From assembly GCA_014240065.1 (NCBI GenBank), contig JAAZXR010000004.1, positions 1 through 64,000 of the forward strand: a stretch of 64,000 nt of DNA, in the 5' to 3' direction. Positions 50,492-58,168 of the stretch are shown one piece after another; within the stretch, counting starts at the first letter, position 1, and the number at the start of each line of letters is the position of its first letter. This DNA is from Myxococcales bacterium (GTDB lineage Bacteria > Myxococcota_A > Polyangia > Nannocystales > Nannocystaceae). The notes below the pieces were generated by a model. That model made no database searches. It saw only the letters and a list, made by a program, of their open reading frames with translations, and was not told the DNA's origin. The translations under genes and the position numbers were made by a program.

Positions 50492-50497
50492 TACACT
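50492..50497 (+). promoter_or_regulatory. Sigma-70-like promoter of the PP2C-fusion gene
   Basis: TACACT (50492-50497) is spaced 17 nt from GCGACA (50469-50474), which matches four of six bases of TTGACA. A leader of about 15 nt follows, with GGGAG in front of the ATG at 50520. Confidence 0.45.
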
Positions 50498-50519
50498 GCG
50501 AACACCGCGGGAGTGGTCC

Positions 50520-51785
50520 ATGGACATCGCGTACGGGGCAAGCACGGACATCGGGAAGAAGCGCGCGAACAATGAGGACAGCTACCTCATCGACGGCGCC
50601 ATGAAGTTGTTCGTCGTCGCTGATGGAATGGGAGGACACGCCGACGGATCCACCGCCAGCGCCCTCGCGATTCATACGATCCGCGGCGTCATCCAGCGAG
50701 AGTTCGACTTGTTCGACACGCTCGGGGAGTCTCCGAGCGCCCACCTTGAAGTTGGGAAGCTGCTGGAGTTTAGCGTGCACGCCGCCAACGACGCGATCCA
50801 GGCGGTGGCGCGGGAGAATCCCCTCAAGAGCGGCATGGGCACGACGGTGGTCACGCTCATACTCCACGAGGGGCACGGATATCTCGCCTACGTCGGAGAC
50901 AGCCGGGTCTACCTGCGACGCAACGGGGTCGTGTATCAGCTCACCGACGACCACAGCATCCTCAACGAGCTCTTGAGGCAGGGGCGCGTGACCAAGGAGA
51001 ACTTCGCCAACAGCCCGTTCGCGCGCTTTAAAAACGCGCTCGCTCGCGCCGTCGGTCCAGAGCCCATGGTGGACGTGGACACCCTCGACTTTGAACTCGC
51101 GCCCGGGGACACAATCTTGATGTGCAGCGACGGCCTCTACGAATACACCGACGAGGAGGAGCTGGTGGCGCTCCTCGCCGACCAGGACACCAAGGCGGCT
51201 TCTGAGAGGCTCGTCGCGCTCGCGAATGACCGCGGCGGCAAGGACAATATCACCGCGCTGGTCGTCGCCGTCGAAGGTGACGCCGAGGGGGACAGCGCCG
51301 ACAACGCCCTCGCGGTCCTCCGCGCCTCGGCGCTGTTTGAAGACCTCACGAGCGGGCAGCTCATGCGGCTGATGGCGATGTCGATGCCCTTCGCCCTCAG
51401 CGACGACCAGCCCCTGTTTGACGCGTTCGACGAGGCCGATGGGATGTACGTGCTGCTCGAAGGTGAGGTCACTGTGTCCCACGACGGTGAAGACCTCATG
51501 GTGCTCGAGCGCGGGGCCGCCGTGGGGGCGCTGGCGTTGTGCGTAGGCTACACCCATCCGGCGTCTGCGCGGGCGAGGGGCGACGTCCGTGTCGCGTTCA
51601 TCAGTCGCGCCGACTTTCAGGCTCGCGCCACCAAGGATCCCTCGCTGTCGCTGGCGTTGCTGCGGCGGATCACGGTGCAAGCGGCCCACTCCCTGCGGTC
51701 AAAGACTCGCATCCTCCTCGAGCCGAACGCGGACAGCTCCGACGCCGCTCCCGCGCCGATCCATCTCGACCCCATGGAGCTCTAG
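50520..51785 (+). CDS. PP2C protein phosphatase fused to a cyclic-nucleotide-binding-like domain
   Basis: A 421-residue soluble protein. Residues 1-255 are a PP2C (PPM) phosphatase with intact metal motifs: NEDSYLID, VADGMGGHADG, GTTVVTLIL, YVGDSRVYL, MCSDGLYEYTD, GGKDNITALVV. It should reverse Ser/Thr-kinase phosphorylation. Residues ~265-390 fold as a cyclic-nucleotide-binding beta barrel (LFEDLTSGQLMRLM; MYVLLEGEVTVSHDG). The phosphate-binding cassette, normally FGE(I/L)AL...PRxA, here reads VGALALCVGYTHPASA: the nucleotide-contacting Glu and Arg are missing, so it may bind another ligand or partner. Cytidine deaminase follows 10 nt later. Confidence 0.9.
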   Translation: MDIAYGASTDIGKKRANNEDSYLIDGAMKLFVVADGMGGHADGSTASALAIHTIRGVIQREFDLFDTLGESPSAHLEVGKLLEFSVHAANDAIQAVARENPLKSGMGTTVVTLILHEGHGYLAYVGDSRVYLRRNGVVYQLTDDHSILNELLRQGRVTKENFANSPFARFKNALARAVGPEPMVDVDTLDFELAPGDTILMCSDGLYEYTDEEELVALLADQDTKAASERLVALANDRGGKDNITALVVAVEGDAEGDSADNALAVLRASALFEDLTSGQLMRLMAMSMPFALSDDQPLFDAFDEADGMYVLLEGEVTVSHDGEDLMVLERGAAVGALALCVGYTHPASARARGDVRVAFISRADFQARATKDPSLSLALLRRITVQAAHSLRSKTRILLEPNADSSDAAPAPIHLDPMEL

Positions 51786-51795
51786 GCACGCCGTC

Positions 51796-52233
51796 ATGAC
51801 CCCCACCGATGAACAAATTGACGCGCTCGTCGAGGCCGCGCGAGCGGCTGCAGGCGCCGCTCACTGCCCATACAGCCGCTTCCCCGTGGGCGCCGCCCTC
51901 CTCGACATCCGCGGGCGCACGTGGACGGGCGCGAACGTGGAGAACGCCAGCTATCCGGAGGGCCTGTGCGCCGAACGGGTCGCGCTCACGCACGCCGTGA
52001 CCCACGGCGCCGCGCTCGATTCCTTCCTCGCCATCGCCGTCTGGACGGACACCCCGAGGCCCACCTCTCCATGCGGAGCCTGCCGGCAGGTGATGCACGA
52101 GCTCGCGCCGTCAGCTCGCGTCGTCAGCGGATGCGCCACCGACGAACGGATCGACGCCACGGTCGCGGTGCTCCTGCCCGCCGGCTTCGATCCATCGCTG
52201 CTCCCTCCGGCGCCCACCGACGGCGACGCCTAG
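51796..52233 (+). CDS. cdd: Cytidine deaminase
   Basis: A 145-residue cytidine deaminase converting (deoxy)cytidine to (deoxy)uridine in pyrimidine salvage. The zinc motifs are intact: ENASYPEGLCAERVAL (CAE) and SPCGACRQVMHE (PCxxC). Length matches the tetrameric class. It lies 10 nt after the phosphatase gene, with which it may be co-transcribed; there is no functional link I can see. The ATG at 51796 gives the standard N-terminus. Confidence 0.94.
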   Translation: MTPTDEQIDALVEAARAAAGAAHCPYSRFPVGAALLDIRGRTWTGANVENASYPEGLCAERVALTHAVTHGAALDSFLAIAVWTDTPRPTSPCGACRQVMHELAPSARVVSGCATDERIDATVAVLLPAGFDPSLLPPAPTDGDA

Positions 52234-52258
52234 CGTCGCCCCCCATCATCGCCGCCGC

Positions 52259-52870
52259 CTATGGTCCGAGCGGTCCAAGCCCCCGCTCGAGCACCCACAG
52301 GTAGCCCGCCACCCGAACCACGCGGATCAAAGAGATGAGCACGAAGCGGGTGTACGGCATGCCGATGGCGCCGGCGGCCCAACACGCGACGCTGTACGGC
52401 AACGGGGTGAGCGCCGCCGCAAAGAGGATCCACGCCCCACCCCGCTGGAAGCGCTCCATCATCCGTGATCCAACGCGATCAAAGTACCACTTCAAGCGCG
52501 CGACCCGCCCGACGAGATATTTCCCGATCAGCCACCCGACGCTGCCGCCCACGATGCTGCCCGCCGTGCCCCACGCCACCACGGCCATGAAGGTCATCCC
52601 GCCGACGCGGCCGACGAGCGCGAACGCGTCGTTGGGGATCGGCAAGGTGAACGCGTCCGGCAAGAAATACCCCAGCCCGATCCCCGCGCCGCCGAGGGTG
52701 TGCACGAACCACGCGCTCGCGGCGGTCACCTCCGGCTTGAACACTTGAAGCGTGGCGTAGACGGCCACGAAGAGCAGCGAGAAACTCACGAAGAACGACA
52801 CGAGCAGCCGCCTGAACTCAAGCACGGCCTTGCGCTCATCGACATCATCTTGTTCGTGAGAGTGACTCAT
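52259..52870 (-). CDS. VTT (SNARE-associated/DedA-like) membrane protein
   Basis: A 203-residue inner-membrane protein of the YqaA/DedA type, a group linked to lipid-carrier or phospholipid flipping. Hydrophobic helices occur around 25-48, 55-75, 90-115, 145-168 and 178-198. The core pattern PIPNDAFALVGRVGGMTFMAVVAWGTAGSIVGGSVGWLIG matches the family's re-entrant loop and helix (Gly-rich G...G...G.xxG), followed by the basic KWYFDRVGSRMMERFQR loop. GAGG lies 5-8 nt before the ATG at 52870. It is 57 nt downstream of the muramidase-like gene on the same strand. Confidence 0.82.
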   Translation of the reverse strand: MSHSHEQDDVDERKAVLEFRRLLVSFFVSFSLLFVAVYATLQVFKPEVTAASAWFVHTLGGAGIGLGYFLPDAFTLPIPNDAFALVGRVGGMTFMAVVAWGTAGSIVGGSVGWLIGKYLVGRVARLKWYFDRVGSRMMERFQRGGAWILFAAALTPLPYSVACWAAGAIGMPYTRFVLISLIRVVRVAGYLWVLERGLGPLGP

Positions 52871-52927
52871 CACAGCCTCGCCCGGGGGGAATAACGACCC
52901 TCAGCCCTCAGGTCAACGGCGAACACG

Positions 52928-54115
52928 CTAGGCGTAGCGTAAAAATCGACCGCGACGTGCGATGAACATTGCGCGCCCCGCTTCCTGACTCGACTCGATC
53001 TCGGCCGCGCTGGCCCCGTCCTCGACCATTTCGCGGAGCCACGCCCCCCCAGCGAGCAAGTCGATGGCGGGCCGATCCTCAACAAACTCGTAACGCTCCG
53101 TGCGCCAGCCGCAGGATTCGGGCCATTGCTTCCAGCACGCCGCGAGGAGCGCCCACGTGCTCTTGAGGCTGCGCACCTCACGGGCCGCCCGCACATGAAG
53201 TTGGATGCCACCGCACGAGCGGCCGCCGTGCTTTTGGAATGTGGGCTTGAAATGGACGGCGCGGAGCCCCAGGCCAGGGAAGTCCTCGGCGCGGAGCGCG
53301 GCCATCCAGCCTGCACCATCGACGAACGGGGCCCCGAAGAGCTCAAAAGGCCGCGTGGTCCCTCGCCCCTCGGAGAGGTTGGTGCCCTCCCACAAGCACT
53401 GGCCCGGATAGACCAACGCGGTCTCGAGCGTCGGCATATTGGGCGAGGGGAGGACCCAGGGCAACCCAGTGTCCGAGAACAAATCCTCGCGGCGCCACCC
53501 CGCACATTCGAGGACAGTCACGGCGTCCTCGAACCGAACGCCACGTTCGTGCAGCGACATGGTCACGATCTCTGCGAGGGTCATCCCGTGCCGTACGGCC
53601 ACGTCGTGATACCCCACGAAGCTCTCTTGCCCCCGCTCGACACCGGCTCCTTCGACCGAGCCATCCTCCCCGCCCAGAGGATTCGGGCGATCGAGAATGA
53701 GCACCTTTAAGTGAGCCTTCAACGCCTCCTCCACCGCCATAAGCGCGGTCCACACATAGGTGTAGTAGCGAGCGCCCACGTCTTGGAGATCGACCACGAG
53801 CCACTCCGCATCGTGAAACATGGAGTGGGTTGGGCGAAGGCTGTCAAAATCCTCGCCGTACAGAGAATAGACCGGGATCGCCTCGTCGGAATCGACCCCG
53901 CTGCCGACCCCCTCCATGTCTTGAGCCGCGGCGTCGATGCCGTGCTCGGGCCCAAGCAGGCTGACGATGCGCGCACCACGGCGCCTCAAAACCTCCAGCG
54001 TCGGAACAAGATCGCGATCCACCGAAGCCGGGTGGCACAACAGCGCCACCGGAGCAGACCGCAGGGGCGGCCCCTCACCTGCGGCGAGTCGGTCGATACC
54101 TGTTCGCACCTCCAC
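52928..54115 (-). CDS. namZ: Exo-beta-N-acetylmuramidase NamZ-like (DUF1343)
   Basis: A 395-residue protein of the NamZ/DUF1343 family, which removes MurNAc from the non-reducing end of peptidoglycan fragments during wall recycling. Motifs: LLCHPASVDR, LLGPEHGIDAAAQD (catalytic Glu in EHG), PVYSLYG, LVVDLQDVGARYYTYVWTA, ILDRPNPLGG, EGTNLSEGRGTTRPFE. All look intact. The chosen start GTG 54115 gives MEVRTGIDRL with no signal peptide, so this copy would act in the cytoplasm; the frame is open upstream but the extra sequence is Arg-rich and unlike a signal. Neighbours (VTT protein, PBP1A further on) also concern the envelope. Confidence 0.88.
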   Translation of the reverse strand: MEVRTGIDRLAAGEGPPLRSAPVALLCHPASVDRDLVPTLEVLRRRGARIVSLLGPEHGIDAAAQDMEGVGSGVDSDEAIPVYSLYGEDFDSLRPTHSMFHDAEWLVVDLQDVGARYYTYVWTALMAVEEALKAHLKVLILDRPNPLGGEDGSVEGAGVERGQESFVGYHDVAVRHGMTLAEIVTMSLHERGVRFEDAVTVLECAGWRREDLFSDTGLPWVLPSPNMPTLETALVYPGQCLWEGTNLSEGRGTTRPFELFGAPFVDGAGWMAALRAEDFPGLGLRAVHFKPTFQKHGGRSCGGIQLHVRAAREVRSLKSTWALLAACWKQWPESCGWRTERYEFVEDRPAIDLLAGGAWLREMVEDGASAAEIESSQEAGRAMFIARRGRFLRYA

Positions 54116-54410
54116 GACGCCAGCATGCCTGCTCCGCCGCCTGCGCGCCAGTGCTCTGCCACGAGCGCCGCCGGGCCACGCCGTCGCGGAACGATCTCTA
54201 CCAATCGGCGCCGGGACGCCGCTCGCGGACCGTCGCGAGCCGTCGATCCCCCCCTCCCGACCACCACATCTCACGCTGTGCGGCGCTCACTGCGACGAGG
54301 GGCGCTCCCCCATTGACCGCATGTGCATGGTTCTCTATGCTTCCGCCGTCCCGTCCGCGGGACCGAAAACCCCACTTTTTCACGATTTTCACCACGAGGG
54401 ATCTCAAGCG
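54116..54410. promoter_or_regulatory. Divergent intergenic region, NamZ gene / membrane-protein gene
   Basis: This 295-nt stretch lies between two divergent starts. The plus-strand frame of the following gene is open across it, but codons here are unlike the gene's own. An AT-richer patch at about 54365-54395 includes TTTTTCACGATTTTCACC and may hold the plus-strand promoter. GAGGG at 54396-54400 serves as ribosome binding site for a TTG start. No hairpin or RNA gene is seen. Confidence 0.35.
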
Positions 54411-55529
54411 TTGAGCGACACCAACAAGCCCAAAAAGAAGGACCTGAGCGACCTGCGCGCTCGTCTTGCGAAGAAATCTGCGCCCGAGCCGGCCGCCGCA
54501 CCCGCGATGCCAGCCGGAGCACCGCCTCCCGCACCCGGCCAAGCCGCCGGCGCACCACCGCCGGCTCCGGCGGCGCCTCCCGCGTCCGCGCCCGCCCAAG
54601 CCCCGGCCGGTGACAACCCCTTCGGTGGTGGCCCTGGCGTGTTCATGCCCGACGAGGACTTTGACGCCAGCTCCATCGACATGAGCGGCCCAAGCCAAAC
54701 GAAGTTCATCATCATGGTCGGCGCCGTCGCAGCGACCCTCGGTGTCGCGCTCGGCTGGGTGCTGCACACCAAGATTGACGGCGAGGAGAGACTCGCCGCG
54801 GCGCAGTCCAAGGGCGCGACCATGTACCAGGCGGTCAAAGAGGTCGCCGAAGTACGCGCGAAGGTCTCGCTCCGTATGGATGACCTCAAGAAGCAATTTA
54901 CCTCGGAGCCCGACGCCGCCATCACGAGCCTCACCGGGTTGCTTGAGAAAGAGTTCGCCGAGCAACCTCGAGTCGACGCCCTCTTCGGCTGGCAGCTCGC
55001 GGGTTTGCACCCCGACGCCATCAAAATTGTCTTCGACCTCTACCGCGCCGCGAACGCGCTGGACAATGACCTCCGCCAAACGACCGACTTCATCTCGAAG
55101 AACAAGGCGGCGCTCGCCAACGCCTCGAAGATGGGCCAATTGGGCGTCATCGCTTCGGGCGGCGGAGCCCAACTCGTCTTCATCTCCTCCACGATCTGTG
55201 ACATGGAGGCGGGGACCGCCTGCGACAAAAAGTCGAAGCCAGGCGACGCCCAAGGCTACTCCATCAAGACGAGCGCGACAGGAGAGTCCACGAACGTCGG
55301 GCTCGACGCCGTCCAGCCGCTGATCCCGAATGACGTCTTCAGCCTCGCCTTCGGAGAAAAACCGGAGAACAACGCCGTCCTCCGCGCGGCCCAGATGCTC
55401 GCCCAAGTCGAGGGCGACTTGGCGACCATGAACAAGAAAGAAAAGATCGCGATCGCGGCGCTGGAGCAGTACGAAGCCAGCCCCACGATCGACGCGGACA
55501 CCGCTCAGCCCGCGCCGGCAGGTGAGTGA
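54411..55529 (+). CDS. Single-pass membrane protein with Pro/Ala-rich N-terminus
   Basis: A 372-residue protein I cannot name. The N-terminus is basic (MSDTNKPKKKDLSDLRARLA), then a Pro/Ala-rich segment (about 24-66), a short acidic stretch (MPDEDFDASSID), a single membrane helix (about 98-118) and a ~250-residue extracytoplasmic domain, helical with likely coiled-coil character (EVAEVRAKVSLRMDDLKKQF). Two Cys (CDMEAGTAC) may pair. The TTG at 54411 is chosen from GAGGG 10 nt upstream and because the basic motif starts here. Overlap of 8 nt with the PBP1A gene implies a common message and perhaps a role in wall assembly. Confidence 0.68.
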   Translation: MSDTNKPKKKDLSDLRARLAKKSAPEPAAAPAMPAGAPPPAPGQAAGAPPPAPAAPPASAPAQAPAGDNPFGGGPGVFMPDEDFDASSIDMSGPSQTKFIIMVGAVAATLGVALGWVLHTKIDGEERLAAAQSKGATMYQAVKEVAEVRAKVSLRMDDLKKQFTSEPDAAITSLTGLLEKEFAEQPRVDALFGWQLAGLHPDAIKIVFDLYRAANALDNDLRQTTDFISKNKAALANASKMGQLGVIASGGGAQLVFISSTICDMEAGTACDKKSKPGDAQGYSIKTSATGESTNVGLDAVQPLIPNDVFSLAFGEKPENNAVLRAAQMLAQVEGDLATMNKKEKIAIAALEQYEASPTIDADTAQPAPAGE

Positions 55530-58008
55530 GCCCGCGGCACGAGCCTGGGTGACCAACCCCGTAAGAGCCGGCCTATTTGGCTGGCTCTTTCGCTATGGGC
55601 TCATCGCCGCGCTCATCACGACCCTCGCGCTCGTCGCCTCCGCCCGCGCCCTCTATCGTCACTACGACGGGCAGCTGCCCGAGCTCTCCTCCATCACCGA
55701 GTACAGCTCCTTGGCGCCCGGCGTCTCGTATCTTCACGACAAAGACGGCGCGGTCTTGTCCATCCTCGCCCGCGAGCACCGAGCCTATGCGCCGATCAAC
55801 GAGATCCCAGCGTCCCTGCGCCAAGCGTTCATCGCAGCCGAGGACCGCCGGTTCCCCACGCACTCCGGCGTCGACATTCGTGGCATCGCCCGCGCAGTCT
55901 TGGTGAACTATCGCGCCGGCACTATCGCCCAGGGCGGCTCAACCATCACGCAGCAGGTCGCGAAGTCGTTTCTGGGGACGGAGCAGACGCTTGAGCGAAA
56001 ACTAAAAGAGGCGATCCTCGCCGTGCGACTTGAGTCGCGGCTCAACAAAGATCAGATCCTCGAGATTTATCTGAACAAAATATTCCTCGGCAGTGGCGCC
56101 TACGGGGTCCGCGCCGCCGCCACGCGCTACTTCGACAAGACCCTCGACGAGCTGTCCATCGGAGAGCGCGCGTTGCTGGCGGGGCTCGCTCGCGCCCCGA
56201 GTCGAGACCACCCTCGCCGCAGCCAGCAGCGAGCGCGACGCCGGCGCGACCTGGTCTTGGAGGCCATGGCCGAAGAAGGCTTCGTCACACCCGCCGAGCT
56301 CAAGGCCGCGCGCGCCGAGCCGATTCAGCTCGCGGAGCCGACGTGGGATCCGTTTCGGTGGCGTCTCCCCTACTACGCGGAGCACGTCCGCAAGCAAGTC
56401 ACGCGAATCCTGGGGCCCGACGCCCCGCTGCGCAGGAGCCTCCAAGTCGAGACCTTCGCGGACCCGCTCGCCGGACACTACGCGCGCGAGTCGATGATGG
56501 CGGAAATTACGGCCCTCGATCGGCGCCAAGGATGGCGCGGCCCCGTCGCCCATCTGGAACGCGAGGACCACCGCGCCACGTTCCTCGAGCGTACGCGCCA
56601 AGCGTACGGACTCACTCCCCTGCGCAGCGAAGGCCAATGGTATCTCGGCCTCGTCGAGGACGTGGACCGCCGCGACGCGATGGTTCGGGTCGGTCCCGTG
56701 CTCGCGCGCATGACCATCGTCACCACCGCTTGGGCGGCGCCGTACGACACTCGCACGGGAGCCAACAACGCGACGGTCGACGCGCTCACCGAGGTGCTGG
56801 AGGTCGGCGATGTCGTGTGGGTCCGAGGGCGCTTCCAAGAGCGCCACAACGGCGCGCGAACGCTGCGCTTCGGGGACGAAGCGAAGCCCCTCGTCTCTCT
56901 CATGCAGCTCCCCCGGGTGGAGGGGGCGATCTTGGCCTCCGACACCAAGACCGGGGCGGTCGTGGCCATGGAGGGTGGCCTCGACTACGACCGCTCGCAG
57001 TTCAATCGAGCGACGCAGGCGTGCCGCCAGCCTGGATCGGTCTTCAAGGCGATCTACTACGCCCTCGCGCTCGACGGCGGCGACTACGAGATCGACTCCA
57101 TCCTCCACCATCGCGCGTGGGAGCCGGAGCCGGGCGAGAGCTGGAACCCCCAAGACATCGAGAAGACACCCGATGGGCGCCTGCTGTTTCGGACGGCCTT
57201 CATAAAATCGCTCAACACCCCCTCGATCCGACTGTTCTTGGATCTCGGGGCCGACGACGTCGTCGCATGGGCGCGACGCCTCGGGATCGCGTCGCCGCTC
57301 ATCGCCGACAAGGCCCTCTCGCTTGGCGCGAGCTGTGTCCTCATGACAGAGCTCGCCGAGACCTTCGGCGTCTTCGCGAACACCGGGAGGGCGTATCAAA
57401 CGCGAGCGCTCGCGCGGATCGTCGATCAAGCCGGGCACACCGTGTACGACGCGCGCCCCGTGGATACGCCGGGGATCGACGTCGCCGGCCGTCTGCGGGC
57501 GGCGGTGACCGCCGTGACCACGAAACAGCGGCAGGTGATCGACCCGAAGACCGCGTTCCTGACCACGAGCCTCATGCGTGATGTGGTCCGCGCCGGGACC
57601 GGGATCCGTGCCACGCGCTTGGGCGTCCCGACGGCGGGGAAGTCGGGCACCGCGAGCAAAGCGCAGTTCACCACCGACGCGTGGTTCGTGGGCTTCACCT
57701 CCCACCTGCTCACCGCGGCCTGGGTCGGGGACGACACCTACGCGCGCTCTCTTGGTGATCACGAGGCGAGCTACACCACGGCGACTCCAATGTGGACACG
57801 ATTCATGAGGTCTCTCTCACGAGGTCGGAGTCATCAGGAAATCCCGTGGGGACGTCCTCCTGGTGTTGAGAAACGTCTCATCGATGCGACGCTCGGTGGC
57901 CCCGCGATCCCAGGGCTCCCGAGCGCCTGGGTCCACTACGTGCCCGCGTGGTCCGCGAGGGCGAAGCGGCACGCCTTCCACCCCTTAGAGCCCTCAAGCC
58001 TACGCTAG
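55522..58008 (+). CDS. Bifunctional penicillin-binding protein 1A (class A PBP)
   Basis: An 828-residue class A PBP that polymerises glycan strands and cross-links peptides. N-terminal membrane anchor (about 24-43); GT51 domain with EDRRFPTHSGVD, GGSTITQQVAKSF, EIYLNKIFLGSGAYGV; an OB-like insert (about 280-470); transpeptidase domain with catalytic SVFK (in QPGSVFKA), SLN (KSLNTPS) and KSG (GKSGTASK). All catalytic motifs are present. The GTG at 55522 overlaps the upstream gene's end. This is the window's second GT51 enzyme, the other being the monofunctional one at 15.3-17.6 kb. Confidence 0.93.
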   Translation: MSEPAARAWVTNPVRAGLFGWLFRYGLIAALITTLALVASARALYRHYDGQLPELSSITEYSSLAPGVSYLHDKDGAVLSILAREHRAYAPINEIPASLRQAFIAAEDRRFPTHSGVDIRGIARAVLVNYRAGTIAQGGSTITQQVAKSFLGTEQTLERKLKEAILAVRLESRLNKDQILEIYLNKIFLGSGAYGVRAAATRYFDKTLDELSIGERALLAGLARAPSRDHPRRSQQRARRRRDLVLEAMAEEGFVTPAELKAARAEPIQLAEPTWDPFRWRLPYYAEHVRKQVTRILGPDAPLRRSLQVETFADPLAGHYARESMMAEITALDRRQGWRGPVAHLEREDHRATFLERTRQAYGLTPLRSEGQWYLGLVEDVDRRDAMVRVGPVLARMTIVTTAWAAPYDTRTGANNATVDALTEVLEVGDVVWVRGRFQERHNGARTLRFGDEAKPLVSLMQLPRVEGAILASDTKTGAVVAMEGGLDYDRSQFNRATQACRQPGSVFKAIYYALALDGGDYEIDSILHHRAWEPEPGESWNPQDIEKTPDGRLLFRTAFIKSLNTPSIRLFLDLGADDVVAWARRLGIASPLIADKALSLGASCVLMTELAETFGVFANTGRAYQTRALARIVDQAGHTVYDARPVDTPGIDVAGRLRAAVTAVTTKQRQVIDPKTAFLTTSLMRDVVRAGTGIRATRLGVPTAGKSGTASKAQFTTDAWFVGFTSHLLTAAWVGDDTYARSLGDHEASYTTATPMWTRFMRSLSRGRSHQEIPWGRPPGVEKRLIDATLGGPAIPGLPSAWVHYVPAWSARAKRHAFHPLEPSSLR

Positions 58009-58096
58009 GCCCTCAACCATCGCCGACGCAAAGAGCGGCAACCGCACGCACACACTGCACCGCCAAGACATCGATGACCGATCTCCGATAGACTGC

Positions 58097-58118
58097 GCGC
58101 GCGTTCCCCCTCGCGCGC
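58097..58118. terminator. GC-rich hairpin downstream of the PBP1A gene
   Basis: GCGCGCG (58097-58103) pairs with CGCGCGC (58112-58118) around an 8-nt loop. There is no T tract, so termination would be weak or Rho-assisted. It lies in the 160-nt gap before the sensor-kinase gene, which otherwise holds no recognisable feature. Confidence 0.35.
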
Positions 58119-58168
58119 TCCAGGGCTAGAAGCCGCGCTCGCTCGAGAACGCCTCCCCTCTACCGACG

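Noticed and set aside
54198-55556. 452-codon minus-strand frame opposite the Pro/Ala-rich membrane-protein gene
   Set aside because: Gly/Arg/Val-rich shadow; the plus strand has a membrane helix, a ribosome binding site and overlaps PBP1A in operon fashion.
56002-57762. 586-codon minus-strand frame opposite PBP1A
   Set aside because: The plus strand has SxxK, SxN and KSG motifs in order; the minus frame has none.
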